The notes below the pieces were generated by a model. The model was given only the letters and a program-made list of their open reading frames with translations. It ran no database searches and was not told the origin of the DNA. Shown in pieces: positions 1 through 9,700 of a stretch of DNA of 15,115 nt; the first letter of the stretch is position 1; each line of letters starts with the position of its first letter. The translations under genes and the position numbers were made by a program. This DNA is from Campylobacterales bacterium (GTDB taxonomy: Bacteria > Campylobacterota > Campylobacteria > Campylobacterales > QNZT01), in assembly GCA_027056215.1 (NCBI GenBank), contig JALULO010000039.1, forward strand, positions 1-15,115. Reading direction: 5' to 3'.

Positions 1-1
1 C

Positions 2-604
2 AGTGGCGATCACTTTGGTATCGATTATGAGAATTGTACCTTTAGCCCATTTTATTATGATTCAAATCGTATCAATGGTTCTATATTGCTGGACATCAAT
101 CAAAATATGCAAGATTATCAAAACACACTTTTAGATTTTGCTGTCTCTTATATACATACTTATTTTTATACAGAGTTTGGAGAGTTGTACATCGATGGTG
201 ATTTAGGTGTACATTATGATCATCATCGATATGATAATGGTTTAAATATTACATTTACAACCAATCATCTTACCATTGAAAATAATCGTTTTTATGAAAA
301 AGAGATATTTGATAATATTGTACTCGATTTCTTTATGGACACTTATACATTGGATTATCATTACAACTATAGCGGTACACTTTATAGTAACTATTTAGGA
401 AGATTAAGCTTCAGTACTGTTGATACGATGTACGGTTATAAAGACCAAAACCCTTACAGGGGAGAGTTTAAAATCACCAATGAACATATTAGTTTGCTTG
501 TTCTCCCTCAAGATGACTATTATGTAGATATTGTTGTAAAAAACCATTATCAACCTTACGAAAATCATACAATCCATACCACGTGGATTAACATGGGTCT
601 TTAA
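2..604 (+). CDS. Unrecognised protein, C-terminal part (5' end outside window)
   Basis: The reading frame is open from the first bases of the window to TAA at 602-604, giving about 200 residues. It is therefore the 3' end of a longer gene. The TTG at 86 is an internal codon preceded by 28 sense codons, so it is not taken as the start. The protein is rich in Tyr, Asn, Asp and His and has alternating polar/hydrophobic stretches such as GELYIDGDLGVHYDHH and LNITFTTNHLTIENN, suggesting a mostly beta-strand, probably exported protein. No transmembrane segment or known catalytic motif is visible. I do not recognise the family. A secreted or lipid-anchored envelope protein is a guess from composition. 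The downstream tamA gene has its own promoter, so this gene need not belong to that operon. Confidence 0.75.
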   Translation, partial: SGDHFGIDYENCTFSPFYYDSNRINGSILLDINQNMQDYQNTLLDFAVSYIHTYFYTEFGELYIDGDLGVHYDHHRYDNGLNITFTTNHLTIENNRFYEKEIFDNIVLDFFMDTYTLDYHYNYSGTLYSNYLGRLSFSTVDTMYGYKDQNPYRGEFKITNEHISLLVLPQDDYYVDIVVKNHYQPYENHTIHTTWINMGL

Positions 605-633
605 GAGCTTGTAAAGTTATTACCGCACCAACT

Positions 634-656
634 AAATATTTTTTATCAAAATATTT
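634..656. repeat. AT-only inverted repeat upstream of tamA
   Basis: AAATATTTT (634-642) and AAAATATTT (648-656) form a perfect 9-base inverted repeat around a 5-base spacer, followed by TTTT. It could be a weak terminator for the left-edge gene, an operator, or just AT-rich promoter DNA. The all-AT stem would be unstable in RNA, so a strong terminator is unlikely. Confidence 0.35.
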
Positions 657-659
657 TTT

Positions 660-668
660 TGCTATAAT
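660..668 (+). promoter_or_regulatory. Extended -10 promoter of the tamA-tamB-pld operon
   Basis: TGC followed by a perfect TATAAT (663-668) forms an extended -10 box 22 bases before the tamA GTG. Upstream is T-rich and A-rich DNA without an obvious -35, as is usual for sigma-70 promoters in this phylum. A ribosome-binding site AGGAG at 681-685 lies 5 bases before the start. Confidence 0.6.
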
Positions 669-690
669 CTATTTAAAAAGAGGAGTCTCA

Positions 691-2412
691 GTGATCATAC
701 GCGTTATTTTACTACTGACACTCTTTGGAATCTCTTTAAATGCAACACCTAGATTTAAGACCCTGCATATCAGCGGAAATAAAGCCATCAAAACATATAA
801 AATCTATGATGCTCTGGCATTACAAACACCTGCTTGGTACGAGTTTTGGAAAGAACCTCATCCTCAAATCAATCCAAAAATCGCTAACTCATTTCAGGAG
901 ACCTTAGAGTTTTTCTATCGTTCACAGGGATTTTATCATACCAGGATCAGTAAAAAAGAAAATAATACAACTATCACTTTTCATGTCAAAGAGGGAAAAG
1001 CTGTTCATGTCCATACTATCACTATAAAAAGTGATATCAATATCAATAAATACATCACCTTCAAAAAAGGAAATAGATTTATCGCTTCGAGGTTTGTAGA
1101 GATAAAAAAACAGATCAAAGAATATCTTTTAATGAAAGGATACTGTAACAACACACTAAAAACAAAAGCATACGTAGATATCAAAAAAAACATTGTAAAC
1201 TTAGTTTATAACATCAAGCACAATAAACCATGTACCTTTGGTAAGATAAGCGTACATCCACCAAAAGGAATCTCAAAAAAAGTTGTTTTTTCAAGGCTCT
1301 TGTATAAAAAGGGAGATAAATACAGTCTCGATAAAATCAATAAAAGTTACAGTACCCTATCAGGTTTGGAAGCATTTGACGGTGTACAACTTACAACAAA
1401 AAAAGAAAAAAGTCGTATTGATACAGATATCACACTTTATCCAAAACAACACCCAACACGCCGTGAGATAGGTATAGGGTATGAAACAAACTATGGTCCA
1501 AAAGCCTTTATAAAGTGGAATCGTAAAAATTTCCAAGGAGATGCTAGAAAACTCTCTTTTGATATCAAATATGCCAGAAAAGAACGCTTTTTGAAAAATG
1601 AATTTTTCTGGCCAGCTTTTTTAAAAGTACCTAAGATTGATTATTATCTAGACTTTAAAAATGTCTTTGTTTATTCGCATCTTACTTTTGAAAACTTTCA
1701 AGAACAAAAACTCTCAGAGACGTTGCATCTTTTAAAAGATTATGATTGGTTTAGTATTGATATGGGACTTGGAATAGAAAAAATCAAGATTAAAAAGTTT
1801 AAAGATGTATGCAATATCTCAGCCGGTGATTTTTATATGTTTTACCCTTTTGGACAAATGATACTTGATTTACGTGATTCCAAAATCAATCCTAAACATG
1901 GGTTTTATGCCAGTCAATATATCGAAGCCGGGTTGCACTTTATCATCAGTGATGCAACTTATATCAAAAGTTTAACAGAAGTTAGAGCTATATATACGAT
2001 GCAAAAGTTTACACTTGCACTAAAATCAAAACTTGGGCTTTTGAGTGAAACACAAAACAAAGTTCCAGAATCAAAACTATTTTATGCCGGTGGTGCATTT
2101 TCAAACCGTGCCTATTCGTACAATTCACTTGGTGCATTTGATGCACACTGTGGTGATGTCGGAGGGCGTACATTATTAGACAACAGTATTGAAATAAGCC
2201 ATCCCATTTACAAAAAACTTGATATTGCATTTTTTTGGGATTCGACACTTATCAGTACTAAAACATTAGAATTTAGTTTAGATTTTAAACATGGAATCGG
2301 TACAGGATTGCGTTACAATACCGCCATCGGACCAATCAAATTTGATATAGGTGTGAATCCTGAAAATCATAGCCAATATGCTCTACATTTTCAGATAGGA
2401 CAATCATTTTGA
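691..2412 (+). CDS. tamA: TamA, Omp85-family outer-membrane assembly protein
   Basis: This is an Omp85/BamA-family outer-membrane protein, probably the TamA half of the translocation and assembly module, which with TamB aids outer-membrane protein insertion and envelope homeostasis. Residues 1-18 are a signal peptide ending LNA. POTRA-like repeats occupy about 21-103, 104-178 and 179-252, giving three POTRAs as in E. coli TamA. The 16-strand barrel domain follows (about 256-573), ending with the typical block GIGTGLRYNTAIGPIKFDIG and a terminal Phe as the beta-signal. The barrel loop-6 motif, normally (V/I)RG(F/Y), reads NRAY at 472-475 after the conserved AGG; Arg is kept but Gly is Ala. The start is GTG with AGGAG 5 bases upstream. 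Its stop overlaps the tamB start by 4 bases. The length of 573 is close to the usual ~577. The tamB neighbour favours TamA over BamA. Confidence 0.9.
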   Translation: MIIRVILLLTLFGISLNATPRFKTLHISGNKAIKTYKIYDALALQTPAWYEFWKEPHPQINPKIANSFQETLEFFYRSQGFYHTRISKKENNTTITFHVKEGKAVHVHTITIKSDININKYITFKKGNRFIASRFVEIKKQIKEYLLMKGYCNNTLKTKAYVDIKKNIVNLVYNIKHNKPCTFGKISVHPPKGISKKVVFSRLLYKKGDKYSLDKINKSYSTLSGLEAFDGVQLTTKKEKSRIDTDITLYPKQHPTRREIGIGYETNYGPKAFIKWNRKNFQGDARKLSFDIKYARKERFLKNEFFWPAFLKVPKIDYYLDFKNVFVYSHLTFENFQEQKLSETLHLLKDYDWFSIDMGLGIEKIKIKKFKDVCNISAGDFYMFYPFGQMILDLRDSKINPKHGFYASQYIEAGLHFIISDATYIKSLTEVRAIYTMQKFTLALKSKLGLLSETQNKVPESKLFYAGGAFSNRAYSYNSLGAFDAHCGDVGGRTLLDNSIEISHPIYKKLDIAFFWDSTLISTKTLEFSLDFKHGIGTGLRYNTAIGPIKFDIGVNPENHSQYALHFQIGQSF

Positions 2413-5400
2413 AGAAAAGGACTGTCCAGTTTCTGGGATTGATCGAAGTTATGATTTTGCTCGGTGCTCTTACGCTTTTTGTACTATCAAATCCAAACAG
2501 TTTAACACTCTTTGTGAACTATACAACAAAAGAACTCGGTCTCAGTTATGAAAAAGTTTCCGGAAATTTATTACAAACAGTCACCCTACAAAATATCAGA
2601 TACCATAACCACTTACTTGCAAAAGAAGCTTCTATCAACTGGAATATGAAAGCGCTATTAACAGCATCCTTGAAGATTGATGAAATCATCGTTAAAGAAC
2701 TCAATATCCCTCTAACTGAACAGTGGATTAAAGATTTAAATCATAAATTTGCTTCAAATAAATCTAAAAAGGTACAACATATTCCTATAATCGAGATATC
2801 TGAAATCGTGTTTTCTGCACTTCCATTCTCTCAAGGGGATATAACGGTTAAGAGAATTGAGTTACAAGCAAATAATATCAAGGGAGATTTACACCATATT
2901 GATATCGGTTCTGTTTCATTCCTCACGCAAAATAATTATGCTGATATCACTGCGCTGGCTCGCATCAAGGCGGGAACACTTTATTTTGAAAAATTATGGC
3001 TGGAAAATATTGATATCAAAAAAGTTATAACTTTGGTTAAAAAACTACAAAATGATACAAAAACGCAGCAACAAAAGAAAGGGGAAAAACAAACTTTTAT
3101 CAAGAACATCCAGGCTCAGAGTATTATCATCAATATTTTACCCACACATTATCAACACTATGATATCAAACATACGACACTTACGTGTAACCAACTTTCT
3201 AGTAACCTTAAAACTATCAATGCCAAACATATATTTATTGATACCTATACAAATATCTGGAATCTTTCATCTGATGGTCAAATTAAAAATAATAAACTCT
3301 ATACAAGCGTAAAAGTAGATGTAAATAACACATATTTTAAGCGTTTTGTACCATTTTTTAATTTAGAAAAGCTGAACCCTATCGCTGTAAATTTACAAGT
3401 TAATCAAAAAGGATTAAGTGGAAACATCAAAGCAAAAACAGATACTTTACTCATCTCAAAATATAGAGACTACAATGTTTCTCTACCCAATATCTCAGCA
3501 CATGTGGATTTCGATTTTACGAAAGTACAAATGGATGGTGAAATCAATGCAACCTTAAAATCAAAGTATACAAAAGAAAGTAATTTTAATACTCGTATCT
3601 ATTATCACGATACTTTTACGTATGATGGTACAGGAAAATTAAATCTATCAAACACATTTCCTAAAAAACTAAAAAAAATACTCAATCATGTGAATCTTAC
3701 ATTTTACGGAAACATAAAAAATATCACTGCTTATGCTAAAACACCTTATCTTGATGCAACGTATAAGGGTACAAATTATCAAAAAGAAAATCTCTATGTA
3801 ACACTATCTCATCTTACACCAAAACTTATGAAGATAGAAGTACCCCATGGTTTAGAGTCACTTGAAGGAAAGATAAAAGCTGATATACCTATCAATTTTA
3901 AACAGTTTTTTCCACTGAATATAAACTATACACTTTTCTCTAACGCGATAGATATCAATGGCACAGTAAACTATAAAAAAGATATTAAAACAAATGCAAC
4001 TATCTCACTTTCTAAAAATAGCATTATCAAGAACATCATACCAAGACTAAAGACAAATGCACTTTTTCCTGCAAAAGTTAATCTGAACTATCATAAAAAT
4101 AAAACAAATATCATTTTTAAAAGTAAATGGATAAATACAAAGATATTTTATGATTTCAATAGCACGAACTGTGATGCGTCTTGTAATCTTGATAATCAAA
4201 CACTCTATCTCAAAGGAACAATAGATCAAAAGTTTAATATTTTTCTTAATAGTCCTTCTATACGCGAATTTCAAAATACATTAGCACATATCTATACTTT
4301 TAAGAAATTGCCTGTTGATGGTGCTGTTTTTGTGCAAACGACCATCACCAACAAATCCAAAATTCAAACAGCTATTAAAAGTAAATGGTTTGTATATGAA
4401 TATAAACCTAATCATTTTGCATTTGCCGAAAAGTTACGCTTAAATACAACATATAATAACCATTTATTAACACTTAATAATTATTATTTTAGTACTTATT
4501 TAGATAGAGACCGTATCTTTTTCGCTAATCGACCTTCAAAAGCAACTATAAACAAAAAAAAACAAATAAACATCGCGAAAGTATGGGTTAATGATGCCAT
4601 CATCATAAATGGAAAATATTCTATTAAACAAGGATCTGGAACATTACGTGCACATACAAAAAATTATCATTATGATGATTTAGAAGGTAATTTTTATTTT
4701 GACAGTGATATCAACCTTAAACTCCAGAAAAAAGCAACTAGTATTGAAGGATTCATACAACTTAATAAAGGAACTATCACCTATCAACACCGTAAAGAAC
4801 ATTATGTGCAAGATGAAGATATCATCATCATTCAAAAGAAAAAATCTGATACCAATACAACACGACCTGAAACGATATCTGTTGATTTATCTCTTAAAAC
4901 AAAAGAACCTATTGTTTATAAAATACCTAATACAGATGTAAAAATAAGTGCTGATTTAAAACTCTGGAAAGAAAAAAAACAAAATCTTGAACTTTTAGGT
5001 ATGATCAAGATTTTAAGTGGTATGCACACAGAAGGCGATAAAGAGTTTGAAATACAACCAAGTGAAATCTTGTTTGCAGGTCCGCTACTCAATCCTTACC
5101 TCAATATCCGTGCGATACATGAAAGTGACCCTTACAAAATATATATCAATATAAACGGGCAACTTGATGCACCATTAATTAATTTTAGCGCAACACCTTT
5201 TTTAACACAAAGTGATATCCTCTCCATTTTGCTTTTTAATGCTACAACAAATGACCTCATCAGCGGATCCCAAGACAAATCAAAAACAGCTATATCTATG
5301 TTTGGCAACGCTTTTGCCAAAGAAATCGTACAAAACTTTGGTATCAAACTTGATAAATTAGTTTTGTCAACAACGCAAGAAGGAAAATTTGGTATAGAAG

Positions 5401-5558
5401 TGGGGAAAAAACTATCTAAAAAGCTTACATTGATCTATATCAATGATATCGTTCAAACTATAAAAGTACGTTATAAAATGAGTAATCACTTCGAAAGTGA
5501 TTTTATATTTAGCCCTGACAATAGTGGGGTTGACATTATTTATAAAGATGAATACTAA
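2409..5558 (+). CDS. tamB: TamB, inner-membrane-anchored translocation and assembly module protein
   Basis: This 1,049-residue protein matches TamB (YtfN; DUF490, AsmA-like superfamily), which spans the periplasm as a long beta structure from the inner membrane to TamA. Related proteins are implicated in phospholipid transport to the outer membrane. One hydrophobic anchor lies near residues 7-27. A long region of repeating amphipathic beta strands follows. The conserved TamB domain fills roughly the last 300 residues, with blocks such as ILFAGPLLNPYLNIRA, FLTQSDILSILLFNATTND and KLTLIYINDIVQTIKVRY. The start is TTG at 2409, inside the tamA stop (TTGA overlap), with AGGA 8 bases upstream; this implies translational coupling. 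A later ATG at residue 15 would cut into the anchor, so TTG is preferred. The protein is somewhat shorter than E. coli TamB (1,259) but looks complete. Confidence 0.92.
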   Translation: MKKRTVQFLGLIEVMILLGALTLFVLSNPNSLTLFVNYTTKELGLSYEKVSGNLLQTVTLQNIRYHNHLLAKEASINWNMKALLTASLKIDEIIVKELNIPLTEQWIKDLNHKFASNKSKKVQHIPIIEISEIVFSALPFSQGDITVKRIELQANNIKGDLHHIDIGSVSFLTQNNYADITALARIKAGTLYFEKLWLENIDIKKVITLVKKLQNDTKTQQQKKGEKQTFIKNIQAQSIIINILPTHYQHYDIKHTTLTCNQLSSNLKTINAKHIFIDTYTNIWNLSSDGQIKNNKLYTSVKVDVNNTYFKRFVPFFNLEKLNPIAVNLQVNQKGLSGNIKAKTDTLLISKYRDYNVSLPNISAHVDFDFTKVQMDGEINATLKSKYTKESNFNTRIYYHDTFTYDGTGKLNLSNTFPKKLKKILNHVNLTFYGNIKNITAYAKTPYLDATYKGTNYQKENLYVTLSHLTPKLMKIEVPHGLESLEGKIKADIPINFKQFFPLNINYTLFSNAIDINGTVNYKKDIKTNATISLSKNSIIKNIIPRLKTNALFPAKVNLNYHKNKTNIIFKSKWINTKIFYDFNSTNCDASCNLDNQTLYLKGTIDQKFNIFLNSPSIREFQNTLAHIYTFKKLPVDGAVFVQTTITNKSKIQTAIKSKWFVYEYKPNHFAFAEKLRLNTTYNNHLLTLNNYYFSTYLDRDRIFFANRPSKATINKKKQINIAKVWVNDAIIINGKYSIKQGSGTLRAHTKNYHYDDLEGNFYFDSDINLKLQKKATSIEGFIQLNKGTITYQHRKEHYVQDEDIIIIQKKKSDTNTTRPETISVDLSLKTKEPIVYKIPNTDVKISADLKLWKEKKQNLELLGMIKILSGMHTEGDKEFEIQPSEILFAGPLLNPYLNIRAIHESDPYKIYININGQLDAPLINFSATPFLTQSDILSILLFNATTNDLISGSQDKSKTAISMFGNAFAKEIVQNFGIKLDKLVLSTTQEGKFGIEVGKKLSKKLTLIYINDIVQTIKVRYKMSNHFESDFIFSPDNSGVDIIYKDEY

Positions 5559-6706
5559 TGAAAAAAAAGATTATTTTTACAATATCAATTATCCTGATTT
5601 TTTTTGTAAGTTGCAGTACCGTCACCCGTACATCAACACTTCCACAAACCCAAAGCGGCATCAAAATCAATGCTTATTTTTCCAAAACCACTTGCAAATA
5701 TAGCAAGGGGGACGGCATCGATCAACTTTTGATTACAGACATACTCCATGCAAAAGAACAAATACATTTAGCCATCTATGCACTCACCAACGACCGTATT
5801 CGAGATGCTTTGATTCAAGCACATCAAAAAGGTGTAGAGATTAAAATCATAACAGATGACTATGCATTATATAAAGATGATATGAAAGTTCTCAGAAACA
5901 GTGGGATTCCTATCCAGAGTGATGAAGATAGCAATGCCCTGATGCATAACAAATTTATGATCATAGACAATCAAACAGTCTGGACTGGCTCATGTAACTA
6001 TACATACCATGCCTTTTACTGTAACAACGAGAACCTGGTTAAAATAACAGGCTCAAAAATTGCACAAGTTTATGAAACCGAATTTCAAGAACTGTTACAA
6101 AAAGAGTATAAAGAAAAAGCATATATTTCTAAAACATTAGAGATTTATTTCTCCCCAGAAGATGATTTTGAGCAAAGGTTGATTGCCTTGATTGATGGGG
6201 CGAAAGAGAGTATAGATTTTTTAGCTTTTGCCTTTACCAATAAAGATATAACTGATGCGTTACTCTCTAAATTTTCACAAGGTATTAAAATACGAGGTGT
6301 ATTTGATGAAAAACAAAACCATTATCAATCAAGTTCAAAATATAATCTCTTGAAGAAGGAAGGATTAAATGTTAAACTTGATGGCAATAAATTTACACTC
6401 CACGATAAAGTATTTATCATTGATCATAAAATCGTCATCACTGGCTCTTACAATTTTACGGTAAAAGCAAATGAAACAAATAATGAAAATAGTATTGTTG
6501 TTTTTAATAATGCTTTTGCTAAAAAATATCAACAAGAGTTTGAAAAAATCTTTACACAAGCGAAAGATCCTACAACGAGTAGAACCTTGTCATATACTTA
6601 CAACAAAACCAATCTATCACCAAAAAGCATCTTAAAAAGTACACCTTTCCCTTCTTCACTTTCAACCACTATCTCCCCTCCAAGTTTTGAAGTGATAAGG
6701 TTATAA
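5558..6706 (+). CDS. Phospholipase D-family lipoprotein with two HKD motifs
   Basis: This is a member of the phospholipase D superfamily, whose enzymes hydrolyse or transfer phosphodiesters in phospholipids or nucleic acids through a His-phosphoenzyme. Residues 1-18 are a hydrophobic signal peptide followed by Cys19 (IFFVSC), so a periplasmic lipoprotein is likely. Two PLDc_2-type domains follow. The first has H130-x-K132-x4-D137 then TGSCN; the second has H282-x-K284-x4-D289 then TGSYN. Both catalytic motifs are intact. The ATG overlaps the tamB stop (TAATG), placing it third in the tamAB operon. The domain appears finished near residue 335. The last ~45 residues are a Ser/Thr/Pro-rich tail, of which 347-382 are read from DNA antisense to the kinase gene. 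The substrate is unknown: phospholipid is suggested by the tamAB neighbours, while a Nuc-type nuclease remains possible. Confidence 0.85.
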   Translation: MKKKIIFTISIILIFFVSCSTVTRTSTLPQTQSGIKINAYFSKTTCKYSKGDGIDQLLITDILHAKEQIHLAIYALTNDRIRDALIQAHQKGVEIKIITDDYALYKDDMKVLRNSGIPIQSDEDSNALMHNKFMIIDNQTVWTGSCNYTYHAFYCNNENLVKITGSKIAQVYETEFQELLQKEYKEKAYISKTLEIYFSPEDDFEQRLIALIDGAKESIDFLAFAFTNKDITDALLSKFSQGIKIRGVFDEKQNHYQSSSKYNLLKKEGLNVKLDGNKFTLHDKVFIIDHKIVITGSYNFTVKANETNNENSIVVFNNAFAKKYQQEFEKIFTQAKDPTTSRTLSYTYNKTNLSPKSILKSTPFPSSLSTTISPPSFEVIRL

Positions 6707-9700
6707 ACGATATGCATACCCAAGCCACTACCGCCATTGCCTCTTTTAGTGGTAAAAAAAGGATCAAAAATCTTTTCTTTTTGCTCCTGATTTAACCCTT
6801 TCCCGTTATCTTGATAGAAAATACAAAGCATTTTATTTTCATCTAAAAAAGCAGATATTTTTATTTCTCCTACTTCATCTTTTTCATAAGCATGGATAAT
6901 GCTATTCATAACAAAATTGGTAATGATTTGAGAAAAAGCACCAGGATTTGATTTTAATTGAATATCTTGATCAATATCAACTATAATTTTATGTTTCGTT
7001 TTTTTAGTTTCGTTATAAATAGAAAGCAATATCTCATCAACATATGCTTTTAGATAAAATTTTCTATCTTCATCGCTGCTTTGATCCACTGCTACTTGTT
7101 TAAAACTTTTAACAAGATCAGCAGCTTTTGTTAAATTATTTTGAATCGAATAATTTAAAGTCATACTACTTTCTAAATACGATATAAAATCTTCTTTACC
7201 CAAATTTTCTTCTTCAAAAAGTTTTTGTAAGATTTTGGTTTCATCGTTAAGATGTGTAATCCCCGTTAAAGCTATTCCCACAGGAGTATTAATCTCATGT
7301 GCAATGCCTGCTACCATACCTCCAAGACCAGCCATCTTCTCAGACTCTATCAATTTCTTTTCAGAGTTTTTTATCTCTACAATCTTCTCTTTTAACTCAC
7401 GATTAAGCACACTTAAAGCACTATAATTGTCTTTTAACTCTTTAGATCTAAGTTGTTTAAGTTCTCGTTCACGAAAGAAACTTTGATAGTTAGAGTACTG
7501 TACGATAAAATCATCTACATATTTATCGCCAAATCTCTCATCCTCAGCAACTTCAAAAAAGAAAAGAGATGTCAGCGTTTGATTGATATTAATCCCCATA
7601 AACTCACCAAAAGTAGAAAAGCCAATTAACGGAATATCATCAAATGTTTTTATATTAGATAAATCTTCTTTATTAAAAATTCTTCTTAAAATACAATCAT
7701 TTAACAATCCTGCAACAGGTTTTGAAGGTTTATCTTCCAAAAAAAGATCAAAATCATTTTGGGTATGTTTTACAATATCAGTCATACGACACAAATAGAG
7801 CTCATCTCCAAAATCCACATCGATGTAAAAATAAATAAGCTTCTCTTCAAGATCTACAGATGCAACAGAACGGATATATAACTCATTTTCTATCTCTAAT
7901 CCAAAGGCAAAACGTGCAAATCTTTTTTCAAGGTTTTCAGGCTCACATTTAAAAATAGAACAGAAATAATCGATAATATTGTCAGATGTTTCACTATTTT
8001 TTCTTTTGACCGTTTTTACACATCTGAGTGCTGCATCCGCTTCAAGCACGGTAAACGATTGCTTAGTTTTCGCAAAATTTTGCGTTTTGAAGATACCAAA
8101 TCGTATAGCATCGCTCACTTCTACCAAGGCGATGACTCCCTTTTGCTGGGTTACTTCGTGGTCATTAAAAAGATAAGTCTCTTTAAAATCAAATGTTCCT
8201 CCTGATGAACCACCGATGATATTGCAAGGAAATTTTCCACTTCTATAGATCGCTTCCATAAAAAAACTTTCACTATTGGAAACACCATCTATCAAAGTAA
8301 ATGCAAAATATTTTTTATGATCTATCACTTGGTTAAGTTGTAGTTTTTTTATCTCTTCTTCTATCAATGCTACCCTTTGGGAAGGCGTTTTTACAATCTC
8401 TTTTTTGATGATGTCTTCATTGTGCAATCCCACGGTATGCAGTGTGACATCTTTGATCATCTCAGAACTAAAACTTTGCAATACTGTCGTATCCCATGTA
8501 TCATCTGCTTCTAAATAGATATTGCTATTTTGTCCTGGATTGATATTGCAAAGTTCTCCAGCACTTGAAGAGAGTATCACTTTGATATCACTAGAGAAAT
8601 AATCTCTGATTTTTTTAGCATAGGTAGCAAAGTCTACATGTGGTGAAATATAACCTACGATAAACTTCGTTTTATTTTCAGGGAAAAGGAGTTTTTCAAG
8701 TGTTGTATCTGATATTTGAGATACTTGCATTTTGATATTTTTAATATATTGATTTCCCCCTACTTCTATTTTAGGTTCTATACTTTTACCAATAATCTTA
8801 TCTAAGTTTTCAAAAAGAAGATCAACTAATTTTGGTTCAAAATGTTTTCCCCTTTCCTCTTTAAAAAGCGTAAGTACCTTTTCAATCGGCCATGCATCTT
8901 TATAAATCCTTTTATGTGTGAGTGCATCAAACACATCTGCAACAGCTGTAACCCTACCACAAAATGATATCTCTTCACCTTTTAGACCACTTGGATATCC
9001 ACCGCCATTCCACTTTTCATGATGATCTCTTGCAATCAAGGCTGCTGTCCGCAAGATTTCTCTTTTTGAATCTTTTAAAATCTCCCATCCTATTTGGGCA
9101 TGTTCTTTCATCTTTTCAAACTCTTGGGCTGTTAATTTACCAGGTTTTAACAATATCTCATCAGAAATCGCAACTTTTCCTATATCATGCATAGGTGAAG
9201 CAAGTTTAATCTTTGTTGCTTCTTCATCACTACAGCCATAGGCTTTTGCCAAGATATAAGAGATATGTGCAACTCTGGAAACATGATTTGCAGTTTCTTT
9301 CGAACGACTTTCTATCACTTCTCCAAGTCGTTTTACGATTTCACTTTGGGTATTAACCATTTCGTCATTGAGACAAAGATTATCAAATGCAATAGAAATA
9401 TTGTTAGAAAAGATTTCCAAAAGATTTTTGTCTAAATCGTTTAGATTTGTACATCCTTCCAAGTATAAAAGGATTGTCTTAGCATTGGCAGACTCATAAA
9501 AACCTACATAAATATCCTCTTTAAAAAAACTCTTTTTAGATTCATACGCTTCATACATAAGGTAAGCAGCATCTTCAGTAATCGCTATATGTTCTCTGGC
9601 TGCAGATAAAACAGAGAATTCTCCATCTTCCAAGGTTGCAAAATAAGCTTCATATTCTTTATCATCTCGCATAGGAAGTTGTAAGATAGAAACAAGCTGC

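Noticed and set aside
86..604. The left-edge gene starting at TTG 86
   Set aside because: The same frame is open without a stop back to base 2, no ribosome-binding site precedes 86, and the protein has no signal peptide there; it is a truncated longer gene.
691..2412. Calling the Omp85 gene BamA
   Set aside because: It has three rather than five POTRA repeats, is shorter than BamA, and overlaps tamB.
3052..3312. 86-residue frame inside tamB
   Set aside because: It is an out-of-frame shadow within a confidently assigned tamB coding region; no ribosome-binding site or domain was seen.
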